DNA of 64,000 bases from Nocardioides islandensis (GCF_015352455.1 NZ_JADKPN010000001.1:1045404-1109403), one strand, 5' to 3'. Positions 18,463 to 27,464 are shown, numbered from the stretch's first letter. Made by a program: numbers and translations. Notes: generated by a model not told the origin, from the sequence alone.

Positions 18463-19469
18463 CGAACCAGTCCTGGGAGACCCTGAGCAACCAGGCGGTC
18501 GCGGCCGCCGGGATCGTGTACTTCCTGTCGCTGCTCTCCTACCTCGTCCAGTGGGCCTCGCTGCGCAAGGTGCCGGTCGGCCGCAAGGCCACCGTGAGCG
18601 TCGGCGTCGGGGGTCTGCAGGCCGCGGGTCTCGACACGTCGCCCGTTGCTGGCGACGGCTCGACCACCACGAATGCGCGGCGGGTCGAGATGACCGGGCG
18701 GCTCGGCCTGATCCTGCTGGGTCTCGCGTGCGCGCTGCACTTCGTCGCCCTGCTCGGCCGGGGCATGGCCGCGGACCCCAACCGCGTGCCCTGGGGCAAC
18801 ATGTACGAGTTCACCCTCTCGGGCACGTTCGTGGTGGCGCTGATCTTCGTGGTCGCCCGCCGCCGGCTGGGCCTCGACTGGGCCGGCCCGATCGTCGCCG
18901 CCGTCGTCGTGACGCTGCTCATGGTCGGCGTCATCTGGCTCTACGAGCCCGTCGCCCCGCTGACCGAGGCCCTCAACTCCTACTGGCTGGTGATCCACGT
19001 CGTCTCGGCGGTGATCTCGACGGGCGGCTTCACGCTCGGCGGCCTCTGCTCGATCCTCTACCTGGTGAAGGAGCGCAAGGGGCCGACGACCTCGGGCTAC
19101 CTGTCGCGCGTGCCCGAGCCCGTGGTGCTGGACCGGACGGCGTACCGCCTGCACGCCTTCGCCTTCCCCGTCTGGACGTTCGCGGTGCTCATCACCGGTC
19201 CGATCTGGGCGCACCAGGCCTGGTCGTCGTACTGGAACTGGGACCCCAAGGAGGTCTGGGCCTTCATCACGTGGGTCGTGTACGCCGCGTACCTGCACGC
19301 CCGCGCGACCGCCGGCTGGCGCGGCCGCAACGCGGCGTACCTCGCCCTCCTCGGCATGGCGACCCTGTGGTTCAACTTCATCGGGATCAACTACTTCTCG
19401 ACGACGTCGCAGCACTCCTACGCGTCCGGCGCGCCCGCCCTGACCTCGGCGGCTCCCGCACACCGCTGA
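18459..19469 (+). CDS. ccsB: CcsA/CcsB-type cytochrome c haem-handling protein
   Basis: Second System II subunit, 336 residues with about eight membrane segments. The tryptophan-rich WWD-like region reads HQAWSSYWNWDPKEVWAF, and conserved histidines occur in ALHFVAL, VIHVVSA and just before the WWD loop; these would bind haem during transfer. The residues 45-75 loop is less hydrophobic and variable. GTG start overlaps the resB stop. No cytochrome gene is in the window, so targets such as the bc complex lie elsewhere. Confidence 0.94.
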   Translation: MTNQSWETLSNQAVAAAGIVYFLSLLSYLVQWASLRKVPVGRKATVSVGVGGLQAAGLDTSPVAGDGSTTTNARRVEMTGRLGLILLGLACALHFVALLGRGMAADPNRVPWGNMYEFTLSGTFVVALIFVVARRRLGLDWAGPIVAAVVVTLLMVGVIWLYEPVAPLTEALNSYWLVIHVVSAVISTGGFTLGGLCSILYLVKERKGPTTSGYLSRVPEPVVLDRTAYRLHAFAFPVWTFAVLITGPIWAHQAWSSYWNWDPKEVWAFITWVVYAAYLHARATAGWRGRNAAYLALLGMATLWFNFIGINYFSTTSQHSYASGAPALTSAAPAHR

Positions 19470-19483
19470 GGCAGACTGACCGG

Positions 19484-21178
19484 GTGAGGCGGCTGGCGGC
19501 ATCCATCGCGGCCGCCGCCCTGGTGGTGACGGCCTGCTCCTCGGGTGCCGGCGACCGTCCCACCGAGCGCGCGCGGGCGGCGTCCTCGGTCCCGCAGGCG
19601 CCGACGCCGTTCGTCGCGACCCGGGACCTGCGCCCCAACGACGGCCCGAACATCCTGGTCGTCACGACAGACGACATGCGGTGGGACGAGCTGAGGTACA
19701 CACCCAACGTGCGCAAGTACGTCACCTCGCGCGGCCTGCTGTTCGAGAACTCCTACGCGCCGAACCCGCTCTGCTGCCCGTCGCGGGCGTCGTTCCTCAC
19801 GGGCATGTACTCCCACAACCACCACGTCTACAGCCACGAGAAGCCCTACGGGTTCGGGGCGTTCGACGACCACCTGACGGTCGGCACGGTGCTCAACCAG
19901 GCGGGGTACCAGACGGCGCTCGTCGGCAAGTACCTCAACGGCTACGGCCGGCAGCCGTCACTGGTGACCGGTGCTTCGTCAGTGACCTACGTTCCCGACG
20001 GGTGGACCGACTGGAAGGTCAGCATCGAGCACACCTGGCCGAAGGGGTCGCCGTACGTCGGCGGCACCTACGACTACACGTCGTTCACCCAGAACGTGAA
20101 CGGGCGCGTCGTGTCGAACCGTGGTCGGTACTCCTCCGACGTCGTCGGTGAGCAGGTGCGGTCGCTGGTCGGGAGGTACGGGAAGGCGGACCACCCGTGG
20201 TTCATCTGGGCCACACCGGTCGCGCCGCACTTCGGTGGACCAGGCGAGCCCGACGACCCCCCGAACTACCGGACAGCATCCGGGTACCTGTCGCGGTTCC
20301 AGACCCCGGCGCGGCCGGGCTGGGTCAAGGGCCGCTTCGACTCCTCGCTGCGCCGCGCACCCGGCGTCCGGGCGGACGGGAGGCCGGAGGAGAAGGACAT
20401 CTCCGACAAGCCGGAGTTCCTCCAGAAGGTGCCGGAGATGGTCGGCGTCGAGCGGCAGCGGCTGCTCCAGGTGGCGAGGCAGCGGGCCGAGGCGCTGTAC
20501 GCCTGGGACGTCCAGTTCGGCCGGATCATGAGGACGCTGAAGAAGACCGGGCAGTACGAGCACACGGTCGTGGTGTTCACCTCCGACAACGGCTACTTCC
20601 TCGGCGAGCACCGCCAGCGCACCGGCAAGATCAAGCCGCACGAGCCGTCGCTGCGGGTGCCGCTCGTCGTGGCCGGCCCCGGGATCCCGCACGGCGTCAG
20701 GTACGCGCCGATCTCGACCGTCGACCTCACCGCGACGATCGTCGACCTGGCCGGTGCCGCACCGTTGCCGGCCCAGGACGGCCGGTCGGTGGTCCCGGTG
20801 TTCGCCCGGGACCGGCCCTGGGACGTGCCCGTCGTGACCGAGGGACTCCAGCACCTCGATCGGTCGCACGCCGGCGGCTTCCCCCAGGGGCTGACCGAGA
20901 TGGGCCTGCGCACCGGCCGGTACGCCTACTTCCGCTACTCCACCGGCGAGGGGGAGCTCTACGACCTGTTCACCGACCCGCTGGAGCTGCGCTCGCGGTA
21001 CGACGACCCGGCCTACGCCTCGGTCCGCCGTGACCTCACGCGCCTCTGGAAGCAGTACCGGCTCTGCTCCGGCGACGCCTGCCGGGCACCGCTCCCGGCC
21101 AGGTACGTCGTGTCGGACGCCGACCTCGCGGCGCAGGTGGCCAAGGACCGTCGGGCTCGCGCCCGGTACTACGGGTAG
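19484..21178 (+). CDS. Lipoprotein sulfatase (arylsulfatase family)
   Basis: Exported sulfatase of 564 residues. The GTG at 19484 gives a lipoprotein signal ending LVVTAC with Cys18. Metal-binding NILVVTTDDMRWDE begins the catalytic domain, and the Cys97-Cys98-Pro-Ser-Arg101 motif is the CXPSR signal whose first cysteine becomes formylglycine. TSDNGYFLGEH supplies further active-site residues. The pattern resembles N-acetylglucosamine-6-sulfatase-type members, but the natural substrate is not evident. It lies 14 bases after ccsB yet has no obvious link to cytochrome maturation. No formylglycine-generating enzyme is encoded in the window. A dispersed repeat begins at the base after the stop. 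Confidence 0.9.
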   Translation: MRRLAASIAAAALVVTACSSGAGDRPTERARAASSVPQAPTPFVATRDLRPNDGPNILVVTTDDMRWDELRYTPNVRKYVTSRGLLFENSYAPNPLCCPSRASFLTGMYSHNHHVYSHEKPYGFGAFDDHLTVGTVLNQAGYQTALVGKYLNGYGRQPSLVTGASSVTYVPDGWTDWKVSIEHTWPKGSPYVGGTYDYTSFTQNVNGRVVSNRGRYSSDVVGEQVRSLVGRYGKADHPWFIWATPVAPHFGGPGEPDDPPNYRTASGYLSRFQTPARPGWVKGRFDSSLRRAPGVRADGRPEEKDISDKPEFLQKVPEMVGVERQRLLQVARQRAEALYAWDVQFGRIMRTLKKTGQYEHTVVVFTSDNGYFLGEHRQRTGKIKPHEPSLRVPLVVAGPGIPHGVRYAPISTVDLTATIVDLAGAAPLPAQDGRSVVPVFARDRPWDVPVVTEGLQHLDRSHAGGFPQGLTEMGLRTGRYAYFRYSTGEGELYDLFTDPLELRSRYDDPAYASVRRDLTRLWKQYRLCSGDACRAPLPARYVVSDADLAAQVAKDRRARARYYG

Positions 21179-21227
21179 TCGCTGGTCGAGGAAGGCGCGC
21201 TGGCGCCTGTCACGAGACCCGGTGACC
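21179..21227 (-). repeat. 49-base dispersed repeat, copy 1
   Basis: Reverse complement of 39762-39810 with 46 of 49 matches. The centre forms a GGCGC/GCGCC stem and the outer GGTC/GACC bases also pair, giving a REP-like imperfect hairpin. It starts directly after the sulfatase stop codon. Confidence 0.75.
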
Positions 21228-21240
21228 GGGCGGGATGGGC

Positions 21241-21450
21241 TCAGGGCTCCGGATCGTCGGGGTGGCGGCGCTTGCGCTCGAGATCCCTCAAGAAGTCCAG
21301 GTCGTCGTCGGGGGCGATGGGGCGGCGCGGGGCTGGGGGCGGCGAGGGCCGGCGGACGGCTGTGCCCGAGGTGCCGCCGCGCTGGGCCATCCGCACGACC
21401 AGGTAGATCGCGAGCGCGATGAGGGCGAGGAGGAACAATCCCTTGAGCAC
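21241..21450 (-). CDS. Small membrane protein of unknown function
   Basis: 69 residues. One N-terminal membrane helix (about 4-20, LFLLALIALAIYLVVRM) is followed by a Pro/Arg-rich linker and an acidic-basic tail (DDDLDFLRDLERKRRH). The start is GTG at 21450. It is divergent from the DUF4229-like gene, 44 bases away. No family was recognised; the codon pattern and uninterrupted hydrophobic helix support a real gene. Confidence 0.6.
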   Translation of the reverse strand: MLKGLFLLALIALAIYLVVRMAQRGGTSGTAVRRPSPPPAPRRPIAPDDDLDFLRDLERKRRHPDDPEP

Positions 21451-21494
21451 GGATCCAGAGTAGGCCGCGGGTGGTCGCCAACTACCCTGATCCC

Positions 21495-21755
21495 GTGAAG
21501 GAGTTCGTCGTCTACACGCTGATGCGCCTGGTGATGTTCGTGGCGGCGTTCGCGATCGTGGCCGGCATCTGGCTGGCCGTCGCCGGCAGCGTCCCGGTCA
21601 TGTGGGCACTGGTGATCGCGCTGGCGGTGTCCGGCGTGGCGTCGTACTTCGTGCTCAACCGGCAGCGGGAGCGGTTCGCCCAGCGTGTCGACGAGCGCGC
21701 GCGGAAGGCGGCGGCGGCCTTCGAGGCGCTCAAGGCGCGCGAGGACGCCGACTGA
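21495..21755 (+). CDS. DUF4229-like small membrane protein
   Basis: 86 residues with two membrane helices (about 7-26 and 32-52) and a basic, Arg/Ala-rich cytoplasmic tail (RQRERFAQRVDERARKAAAAF). The layout and the MKEFVVYTLMRL start resemble the DUF4229 family, found beside menaquinone genes in actinobacteria. The GTG at 21495 is preferred over the in-frame GTG at 21471 because the product begins like relatives. Function is unknown. Confidence 0.7.
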   Translation: MKEFVVYTLMRLVMFVAAFAIVAGIWLAVAGSVPVMWALVIALAVSGVASYFVLNRQRERFAQRVDERARKAAAAFEALKAREDAD

Positions 21756-21763
21756 GGCGTCCG

Positions 21764-21832
21764 TCAGCGATCCGAGACGACGGCCCACACGATCACGCCC
21801 ACGATCACCAGGCCGACGAGGACCAGGGTCAT
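21764..21832 (-). CDS. Possible 22-residue hydrophobic peptide
   Basis: ATG to stop encodes MTLVLVGLVIVGVIVWAVVS plus Asp-Arg, one membrane helix. It starts 11 bases after the stop of the 44-residue membrane protein gene on the same strand. No ribosome site is visible, so this is a weak call. Confidence 0.3.
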   Translation of the reverse strand: MTLVLVGLVIVGVIVWAVVSDR

Positions 21833-21843
21833 CGCGACGAGCG

Positions 21844-21978
21844 TCAGCGCTTGGGGCCGTTGAGGCGGCGCTCGATCCGCGACTGCGGCTGGCCGAGGAT
21901 CTTGGACAGCAGCGCGACGCGGTTGCGGTAGGCGACCACGGCCGCCACGACCAGCACGAGAACGATGAGGAAGCCCAT
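21844..21978 (-). CDS. 44-residue membrane protein downstream of menA
   Basis: Short gene with an N-terminal membrane helix (MGFLIVLVLVVAAVVAY) and a basic tail (SRIERRLNGPKR). It starts 9 bases after the menA stop on the same strand, consistent with an operon. Third codon positions are almost all G or C. No family is recognised; a small accessory or anchor protein near MenA is possible. Confidence 0.55.
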   Translation of the reverse strand: MGFLIVLVLVVAAVVAYRNRVALLSKILGQPQSRIERRLNGPKR

Positions 21979-21987
21979 GCCCCGAGA

Positions 21988-22863
21988 CTACGCCGCGCCC
22001 ACCAACAGCCCGGCGAACAAGCCGAGGCCGTAGGCGAGCTCCGCGACGCCGGTCAGCTGCAGGGCCGGCACCAGGTCACGGCCGGACGCCGAGCGCACGA
22101 CCTGGGCGGCCCGGAACGCCGGGTACAGGAAGGCCAGGCCCAGGAACGCCCAGCGGGTCGTGCTCAGGGCGACGCCGACGAGCGTCACCAGCGCGGCGAG
22201 CACGAGGAACACGTACAGGGCCCGCGTCCGGGCATCCCCCAGCCGCACGGCCAGCGTCATCTTGCCGGCCACCAGGTCGGTGGGGATGTCGCGCAGGTTG
22301 TTGGCGACGAGGATCGCGCAGGCCAGCGCGCCGATGCCGCAGGCGGCGTACCAGCCGGCGGCGGTGAGCCGCTCGGCCTGGACGTACTGGGTCCCCAGCA
22401 CCGCCACCAGCCCGAAGAAGACGAACACCATCACCTCGCCGAGGCCGAGGTACCCGTAGGGCCTCGACCCGCCGGTGTAGAACCAGGCGGCCAGCACCGA
22501 CACCGCTCCGACGACGACCAGCCACCAGGCCGTGGTCGCCGCCAGCACCAGCCCGGCCGCCGCCGCCACGCCGAACGCCAGGAACGCGGCTCGCTTGACC
22601 GCCGCCGGGGTGGCCACGCCCGAGCCGACCAGCCGCAGCGGGCCGACGCGGTCAGCGTCGGTCCCGCGCACACCGTCGCTGTAGTCGTTGGCGTAGTTCA
22701 CGCCGACCTGGAGCGCGATGCTGACCACGAGGGCGAGCAGCGCCTTCCACCACACGGCGTCGCCGTCGTACGCCGCGGCGCCGGTGCCCGCGAGCACGGG
22801 CGAGACGGCCGCGGGGAGGGTGCGGGGCCTGGCCCCGGCCACCCACTGTGCGCGCGTCGTCAC
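21988..22863 (-). CDS. menA: 1,4-dihydroxy-2-naphthoate polyprenyltransferase
   Basis: Integral membrane UbiA-family enzyme of 291 residues with about eight helices. It attaches the polyprenyl tail to dihydroxynaphthoate, giving demethylmenaquinone. The first Asp-rich motif [14 protein letters not shown] binds Mg-diphosphate, and the second is [14 protein letters not shown]. The N-terminus [17 protein letters not shown] is typical. It diverges from menE, 45 bases apart. The tail donor is probably made by the synthase at 51629-52648 and the product is methylated by MenG at 35096. Confidence 0.95.
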   Translation of the reverse strand: MTTRAQWVAGARPRTLPAAVSPVLAGTGAAAYDGDAVWWKALLALVVSIALQVGVNYANDYSDGVRGTDADRVGPLRLVGSGVATPAAVKRAAFLAFGVAAAAGLVLAATTAWWLVVVGAVSVLAAWFYTGGSRPYGYLGLGEVMVFVFFGLVAVLGTQYVQAERLTAAGWYAACGIGALACAILVANNLRDIPTDLVAGKMTLAVRLGDARTRALYVFLVLAALVTLVGVALSTTRWAFLGLAFLYPAFRAAQVVRSASGRDLVPALQLTGVAELAYGLGLFAGLLVGAA

Positions 22864-22908
22864 GGCCAGGATTCAAGCAGGCGAGCGCGTCTCGCTAGCG
22901 TTCAGGGC

Positions 22909-23901
22909 GTGCTGCACACCCCGTCGGTCGCCGACCTCGAGGCCTGGCTCGCCGCACCCGGCGAGCCGGAGCCGGTGGTCGTCGAGACGTCGGGGTCGAC
23001 CGGGCGGCCCAAGCGGGTGCTGCTCTCCCGGCGGGCCGTCCTCGCGTCGGTCCGCGCCACGGAGGCCCGGCTCGGCGGGTCCGGGCCGTGGGTGCTGGCG
23101 TTGCCGGCGGCGTACGTCGCGGGCCTCCAGGTGGCCTGCCGCTCCCTGGTCGCCGGCCACCGGCCCGTCCCGCTCGACGACCACGCCTCGCTCGCCGACG
23201 CGATCGCGGCCGCGGGCGAGGCGCCGTACCTCTCGCTGGTCGCCACGCAGCTGAAGCGGGCGCTCGACGACCCGAGGGACTCCGCCGCACTCGCACGGTG
23301 CTCAGCGGTGCTGGTCGGCGGCGGCCCGGTGGACCGGGGCCTCCGCGAACGGTCGCGTCTCGCCGGGATCCGTGCGGTCGCGACGTACGGCTCGGCCGAG
23401 ACCGCCGGCGGCTGCGTGTACGACGGCCTTCCGCTCGACGGCGTGGCCGTCGCGATCGGGGTGGACGGGCGGGTCCGCATCGCCGGGCCCGTGCTGTTCG
23501 ACGGGTACGACGGCGACCCGGACCTGACCGACGAGGTGCTGGTCGACGGCTGGTTCCTCACCGCCGACGCCGGCCGGTTCGACGAGGACGGCCGGCTCCA
23601 GGTGCTCGGCCGGCTCGACGACATGGTCATCTCCGGCGGGGTCAAGGTGCCGGCCGGCGTCGTCGCCGCCCGGCTGCGTGAGCACCCCGCAGTACGGGCC
23701 GCGGAGGTCGGCGGCGTCGACGACGAGGAGTGGGGGCGCCGCGTCGTCGCCTGGGTCGTCGGTGAGCTGACCCTGGACGAGGCCCGCGACTGGGTCGCGG
23801 CGTCGCACCCGCGGTCCTGGGCGCCACGAGAGCTGGTCCTGCTCGAGGAGCTGCCGCTGCTTTCCAACGGCAAGGTGGACCGGATGGCGCTCCGTGGCTG
23901 A
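22909..23901 (+). CDS. menE: o-Succinylbenzoate-CoA ligase
   Basis: ANL-family ligase that makes OSB-CoA in menaquinone synthesis. At 330 residues it is shorter than the classic enzyme, as is usual for actinobacterial MenE, with a reduced N-terminal domain. The phosphate loop is ETSGSTGRPKRV near residue 26, the adenine motif is TYGSAETAGG, and the catalytic Lys is in LSNGKVDRMALR at the end. Both key motifs are intact, unlike the ligase at 4200-5780. GTG start; it overlaps menC by 8 bases. Confidence 0.92.
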   Translation: MLHTPSVADLEAWLAAPGEPEPVVVETSGSTGRPKRVLLSRRAVLASVRATEARLGGSGPWVLALPAAYVAGLQVACRSLVAGHRPVPLDDHASLADAIAAAGEAPYLSLVATQLKRALDDPRDSAALARCSAVLVGGGPVDRGLRERSRLAGIRAVATYGSAETAGGCVYDGLPLDGVAVAIGVDGRVRIAGPVLFDGYDGDPDLTDEVLVDGWFLTADAGRFDEDGRLQVLGRLDDMVISGGVKVPAGVVAARLREHPAVRAAEVGGVDDEEWGRRVVAWVVGELTLDEARDWVAASHPRSWAPRELVLLEELPLLSNGKVDRMALRG

Positions 23902-24853
23902 CCTGCGGGTGTTCTCGATCCCCATGCGGGTGCGGTTCCGCGGCATCGCCGTGCGTGAAGGGATGCTGATCCGCGGCGACGCCGGGTGGGGTGAGTGGAG
24001 TCCCTTTCTAGAGTATGGCTCTAGAGAGTCACTCCAGTGGCTCCGGTGTGCCCGGGAGGCTGCGGCGGGCGACTGGCCGGCCCCGGTCCGCGACCGGGTG
24101 CCGGTGAACGTGACCGTCCCGGTGCTGTCGCCGGAGGACGCGCACGCCCTCGTCGCGCGATCGGGCTGCCGGACGGCCAAGGTCAAGGTCGCCGACGCGA
24201 CCGCGACGCTGGCCGACGACCAGGCCCGGCTGGAGGCCGTCCGGGACGCCCTCGGACCCGACGGCCTGATCCGGGTGGACGCCAACGGCGCCTGGGACGT
24301 GGAGACCGCCCTCACGGTCCTGCCGCTGCTCGAGCGGGCGGCGGGTGGCCTGGAGTACGTCGAGCAGCCGTGCGCCGCGGTCGAGGACCTCGCGATCGTG
24401 AGGAGGCGCACCAACATCCGGGTGGCCGCAGACGAGTCGATCCGCCGGGCCGAGGATCCCTACCGGGTCAAGGAGCTCGAGGCCGCCGACATCGCGGTCC
24501 TCAAGGTGCAGCCGCTGGGCGGCGTACGGGCCTGCCTGCGGATCGCGGAGGACATCGGGCTGCCGACCGTGGTCTCGTCGGCCCTGGAGACCTCGGTCGG
24601 CCTGGCGGCCGGGGTCGCGCTGGCGGCAGCGCTGCCCGAGCTCGAGCACGCCTCGGGGCTGGCGACGGTCGGGATGCTCGCCGACGACGTGGCCGACCAC
24701 CGGCTGCAGGCCGTCGACGGGTACGTCCCCGTGCACCGCCCCGAGGTCAGCGAGGAGCACCTCGCCCGGTGCGCCGCAGCGCCGGACCGGGAGGCGCACT
24801 GGCTCGCTCGACTGGCCGAGGTACGTGCGGTGGAGAAGGATCTCCCGTCGTGA
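23894..24853 (+). CDS. menC: o-Succinylbenzoate synthase
   Basis: Enolase-superfamily enzyme of 319 residues that dehydrates SHCHC to o-succinylbenzoate. Catalytic Lys residues are in AKVKVAD and VLKVQP, and metal ligands are in RVDANG, VEQPC and AADESI. GTG start overlaps menE; the stop overlaps menD by 4 bases. A cluster of A/T-ending codons (ttt cta gag tat ggc tct aga gag tca, 24005-24031) lies in the conserved EWSPFLEYG loop and contains the dyad CTAGAG/CTCTAG, unlike the GC-ending codons of the rest of the gene. Confidence 0.94.
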   Translation: MADLRVFSIPMRVRFRGIAVREGMLIRGDAGWGEWSPFLEYGSRESLQWLRCAREAAAGDWPAPVRDRVPVNVTVPVLSPEDAHALVARSGCRTAKVKVADATATLADDQARLEAVRDALGPDGLIRVDANGAWDVETALTVLPLLERAAGGLEYVEQPCAAVEDLAIVRRRTNIRVAADESIRRAEDPYRVKELEAADIAVLKVQPLGGVRACLRIAEDIGLPTVVSSALETSVGLAAGVALAAALPELEHASGLATVGMLADDVADHRLQAVDGYVPVHRPEVSEEHLARCAAAPDREAHWLARLAEVRAVEKDLPS

Positions 24854-26484
24854 CCTCGGTCCAGCTCGCGCGCGACGTCGTCTCGGCACTCGTCGAGGCC
24901 GGCATCCGCGAGGTCGTCGTCGCGCCGGGCTCCCGCAACGCGCCGCTGTCCTTCGCGGCGTACGACGTCGCCGCCGCCGGCCTGGTGCGCCTGCACACCC
25001 GCATCGACGAGCGCTCGGCCGGCTTCCTGGCCCTCGGTCTCACCAAGGTCGGCAGCCCGGCCGCGGTGATCTGCACCTCCGGGACGGCCGTCGCCAACCT
25101 GCACCCGGCCATGCTCGAGGCCGCCCACGCCGGCGTCCGGCTCATCGCCGTCACCGCCGACCGCCCGGCACGACTGCGCGGCACGTCCGCCAACCAGACG
25201 ACCGACCAGGTCGCGATCTTCGGACCGCTCGTGACGTACGTCGACGTCGGCCCCGACGGGGCGGCGGTGGCGCGAACTGCCCTCGGCCTCGGCGACGGCC
25301 CGCTGCACCTGAACGTCCAGCTGGACGAGCCGTTGGTGCCCGCGGATCGATGGGTGCCGGCCCCCGATTCGTCTGCGATTGGGCAGGAACGCCAGTCTGA
25401 AAGCGCTTACACGCGGCGATTGGTCCCAAACGCCATCCCCCGTGGCCCCCACACCGTGGTGGTGGCGGGGGACGACGCGGGGCCGCCGGCGCGGATGCTG
25501 GCGGAGGCGGCACGGTGGCCGCTGCTGGCCGAGCCGACGAGCGGCAGCCGGACCGGCGACGCGGCCATCCGTACCTACCGGCTGCTGCTGGGCGGGCCCC
25601 TCGCGGACGAGGTGGAGCGGGTGGTGGTGTTCGGGCACCCGACGCTGTCGCGGCCGGTGACGCGGCTGCTGCAGCGCGACGACGTCGAGGTGCTGGCGGC
25701 ACCGGCCCGCGGGGCGTGGGCCGAGCGGCCGTTCGAGGTGTCGGCGTACATCGAGGCGCGTGCCGGCGTCCAGGCCCCCGACGAGAGCGACTGGTTCGAC
25801 CGCTGGAAGGCCGAGGACGCACGGGTCTCCGCCGCCCTGGACCGGCTGCTGGCCGACGAGGAGGGCGTGACCCCGCACGAGGTGGCCGGCGCGGTTGCCC
25901 GCGCGCTTCCGGCCGGCGGCCTGCTGGTCGTCGGGGCGAGCAACCCGGTGCGCGACCTGGACCTGATGGTGCCGAGGTACGACGTCGGTACCCGCCGCAA
26001 GACCATCGCCAACCGGGGACTGTCCGGCATCGACGGCACCGTCAGCACGGCAGTGGGTGCCGCGCTCGGCCGCGACTCCACCCGTACCTTCGCGCTGATG
26101 GGCGACGTGACGTTCCTGCACGACTCCAACGGGCTCGTGCACGACGTGCACGACCCTGAGCCGGACCTGACGATCGTGGTGGTCAACGACGACGGCGGCT
26201 CGATCTTCGCCACGCTCGAGCAGGGAGCGCCCGAGCACGCGGACCGCTTCGACCGGCTGTTCGGCACGCCGCACGGCGTCGACCTGGCGAGTCTCTGCGC
26301 CGCGACGCGCACGCCGCACTGGGCGGTCGGCTCGCTGCCCGAGCTCGAGCAGGCGTTGGCCAGCCCCAACGGCGGCATCGAGGTGGTCGAGGTGCGCGTG
26401 CGCCGCGACAACCGCCGCGACCTCGACCAGAGGATCCGCGCACTCGTCAGCAAGTCCGATCAAGCAGCCGGTGACCCTAGATAG
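24850..26484 (+). CDS. menD: SEPHCHC synthase (2-succinyl-5-enolpyruvyl-6-hydroxy-3-cyclohexene-1-carboxylate synthase)
   Basis: Thiamine-diphosphate enzyme of 544 residues that joins isochorismate and 2-oxoglutarate. The N-terminal domain has VVAPGSRNAPLSFAA and the catalytic Glu in RIDERSAGF; the cofactor-binding domain has MGDVTFLHDSNGL and VVVNDDGGSIF. GTG start overlaps the menC stop. The linker at about residues 172-196 (25363-25437) has many A/T-ending codons (gat, tct, att, gaa, gct, cga, cca) compared with flanking sequence. The gene closes the menE-menC-menD unit. Confidence 0.95.
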   Translation: MTSVQLARDVVSALVEAGIREVVVAPGSRNAPLSFAAYDVAAAGLVRLHTRIDERSAGFLALGLTKVGSPAAVICTSGTAVANLHPAMLEAAHAGVRLIAVTADRPARLRGTSANQTTDQVAIFGPLVTYVDVGPDGAAVARTALGLGDGPLHLNVQLDEPLVPADRWVPAPDSSAIGQERQSESAYTRRLVPNAIPRGPHTVVVAGDDAGPPARMLAEAARWPLLAEPTSGSRTGDAAIRTYRLLLGGPLADEVERVVVFGHPTLSRPVTRLLQRDDVEVLAAPARGAWAERPFEVSAYIEARAGVQAPDESDWFDRWKAEDARVSAALDRLLADEEGVTPHEVAGAVARALPAGGLLVVGASNPVRDLDLMVPRYDVGTRRKTIANRGLSGIDGTVSTAVGAALGRDSTRTFALMGDVTFLHDSNGLVHDVHDPEPDLTIVVVNDDGGSIFATLEQGAPEHADRFDRLFGTPHGVDLASLCAATRTPHWAVGSLPELEQALASPNGGIEVVEVRVRRDNRRDLDQRIRALVSKSDQAAGDPR

Positions 26485-26496
26485 GACCTTTGACCC

Positions 26497-27438
26497 ATGG
26501 CCGCCGCAACCACCGTTGGTGACCCGGCAGGGCATCGTGGGGACATGTTCGCGGACTTCGTGGACACCCTGGCCGACGTGCTGGACGACCACGAGACGAA
26601 CGGCGAGGAGCTCGCCCTCCGCCTGCACTTCTCCCGCTTCCACTTCGACCGGATGATCAAGTCCGTCGCGGGCGAGCCGCCCGCCGCCTTCCGCCGGCGC
26701 ATCCTGCTCGAGCGGGCGGCGTACCGGATGATCACCACCCGCGCGCCGCTGATCGACATCGCCGTGGAGGCGGGGTACGGGTCACACGAGGCGTTCACCC
26801 GTGCGTTCAAGCAGGCGTACGGCGTCGCGCCGGCGACCTGGCGGCGCAAGCCCGGGCACATCCAGATCGCCGCTCCCAGCGACGTCCACTTCCACCCACC
26901 CGGCAGCATCCGGCTGCCCGCTCGAGACAAGGTCACGCCCATGGAGCTGCTCACGAAGATGGTCGAGCACCACGTCTGGCTCACCGGCGAGATGGTGCGG
27001 CTGGCCGAGCGGCTGACCGACGAGCAGCTCGACGAGGAGATCGAGCTGAACGTCGACGAGGACCGCCAGTCCATCCGCTCGCTCGTCAGCCGGCTCATCG
27101 GGCAGATGGGCATGTGGAACGCCGCGATGGCCACCCGCGACTACGACTGGTCGGTCGAGGACCACGAGTCGCTGGCGTCGATGCGCCAACGGCTGGCGAC
27201 CGAGGGCCCGACGTACCTCGCCCACGTGCGCGACGTCGCCGACAACGGCCGCGTGGACGACACGTTCGTGGACGCGCTGTGCGAGCCGGCCGAGGTGTTC
27301 ACCTACGGGGGGATGATCGCCCACGTCCTCACCTTCGCCGCGCATCGCCGCACCCTCGTCGTGCTGGCCTTCGCCAAGCACGGCGTCGAGGAGCTCGGCT
27401 GGGGCGATCCCATGCGGTGGGTGGCCGAACCCGCCTAG
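26497..27438 (+). CDS. AraC-type HTH and DinB-like fusion protein
   Basis: 313 residues in two parts. Residues about 30-125 hold an AraC-family DNA-binding pair of helix-turn-helix units (LHFSRFHFDRMIKS and DIAVEAGYGSHEAFTRAFKQAYG). Residues about 145-310 form a DinB-like four-helix bundle with His residues in EHHVWLTGEM and AHVLTFAAHRR, the metal-site pattern of the family. The combination suggests a thiol- or metal-linked regulator, target unknown. ATG at 26497 has AGGA about 10 bases upstream; ATG at 26545 (MFADFVDTLADVL) is closer to how relatives begin and is a serious alternative. Confidence 0.82.
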   Translation: MAAATTVGDPAGHRGDMFADFVDTLADVLDDHETNGEELALRLHFSRFHFDRMIKSVAGEPPAAFRRRILLERAAYRMITTRAPLIDIAVEAGYGSHEAFTRAFKQAYGVAPATWRRKPGHIQIAAPSDVHFHPPGSIRLPARDKVTPMELLTKMVEHHVWLTGEMVRLAERLTDEQLDEEIELNVDEDRQSIRSLVSRLIGQMGMWNAAMATRDYDWSVEDHESLASMRQRLATEGPTYLAHVRDVADNGRVDDTFVDALCEPAEVFTYGGMIAHVLTFAAHRRTLVVLAFAKHGVEELGWGDPMRWVAEPA

Positions 27439-27464
27439 TTGCGCGGTCTAGTTGGATAAGGACC

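Noticed and set aside
21685..22908. Extension of menE upstream
   Set aside because: It is the antisense of menA and has no enzyme-like content; the MenE domain starts at the GTG at 22909.
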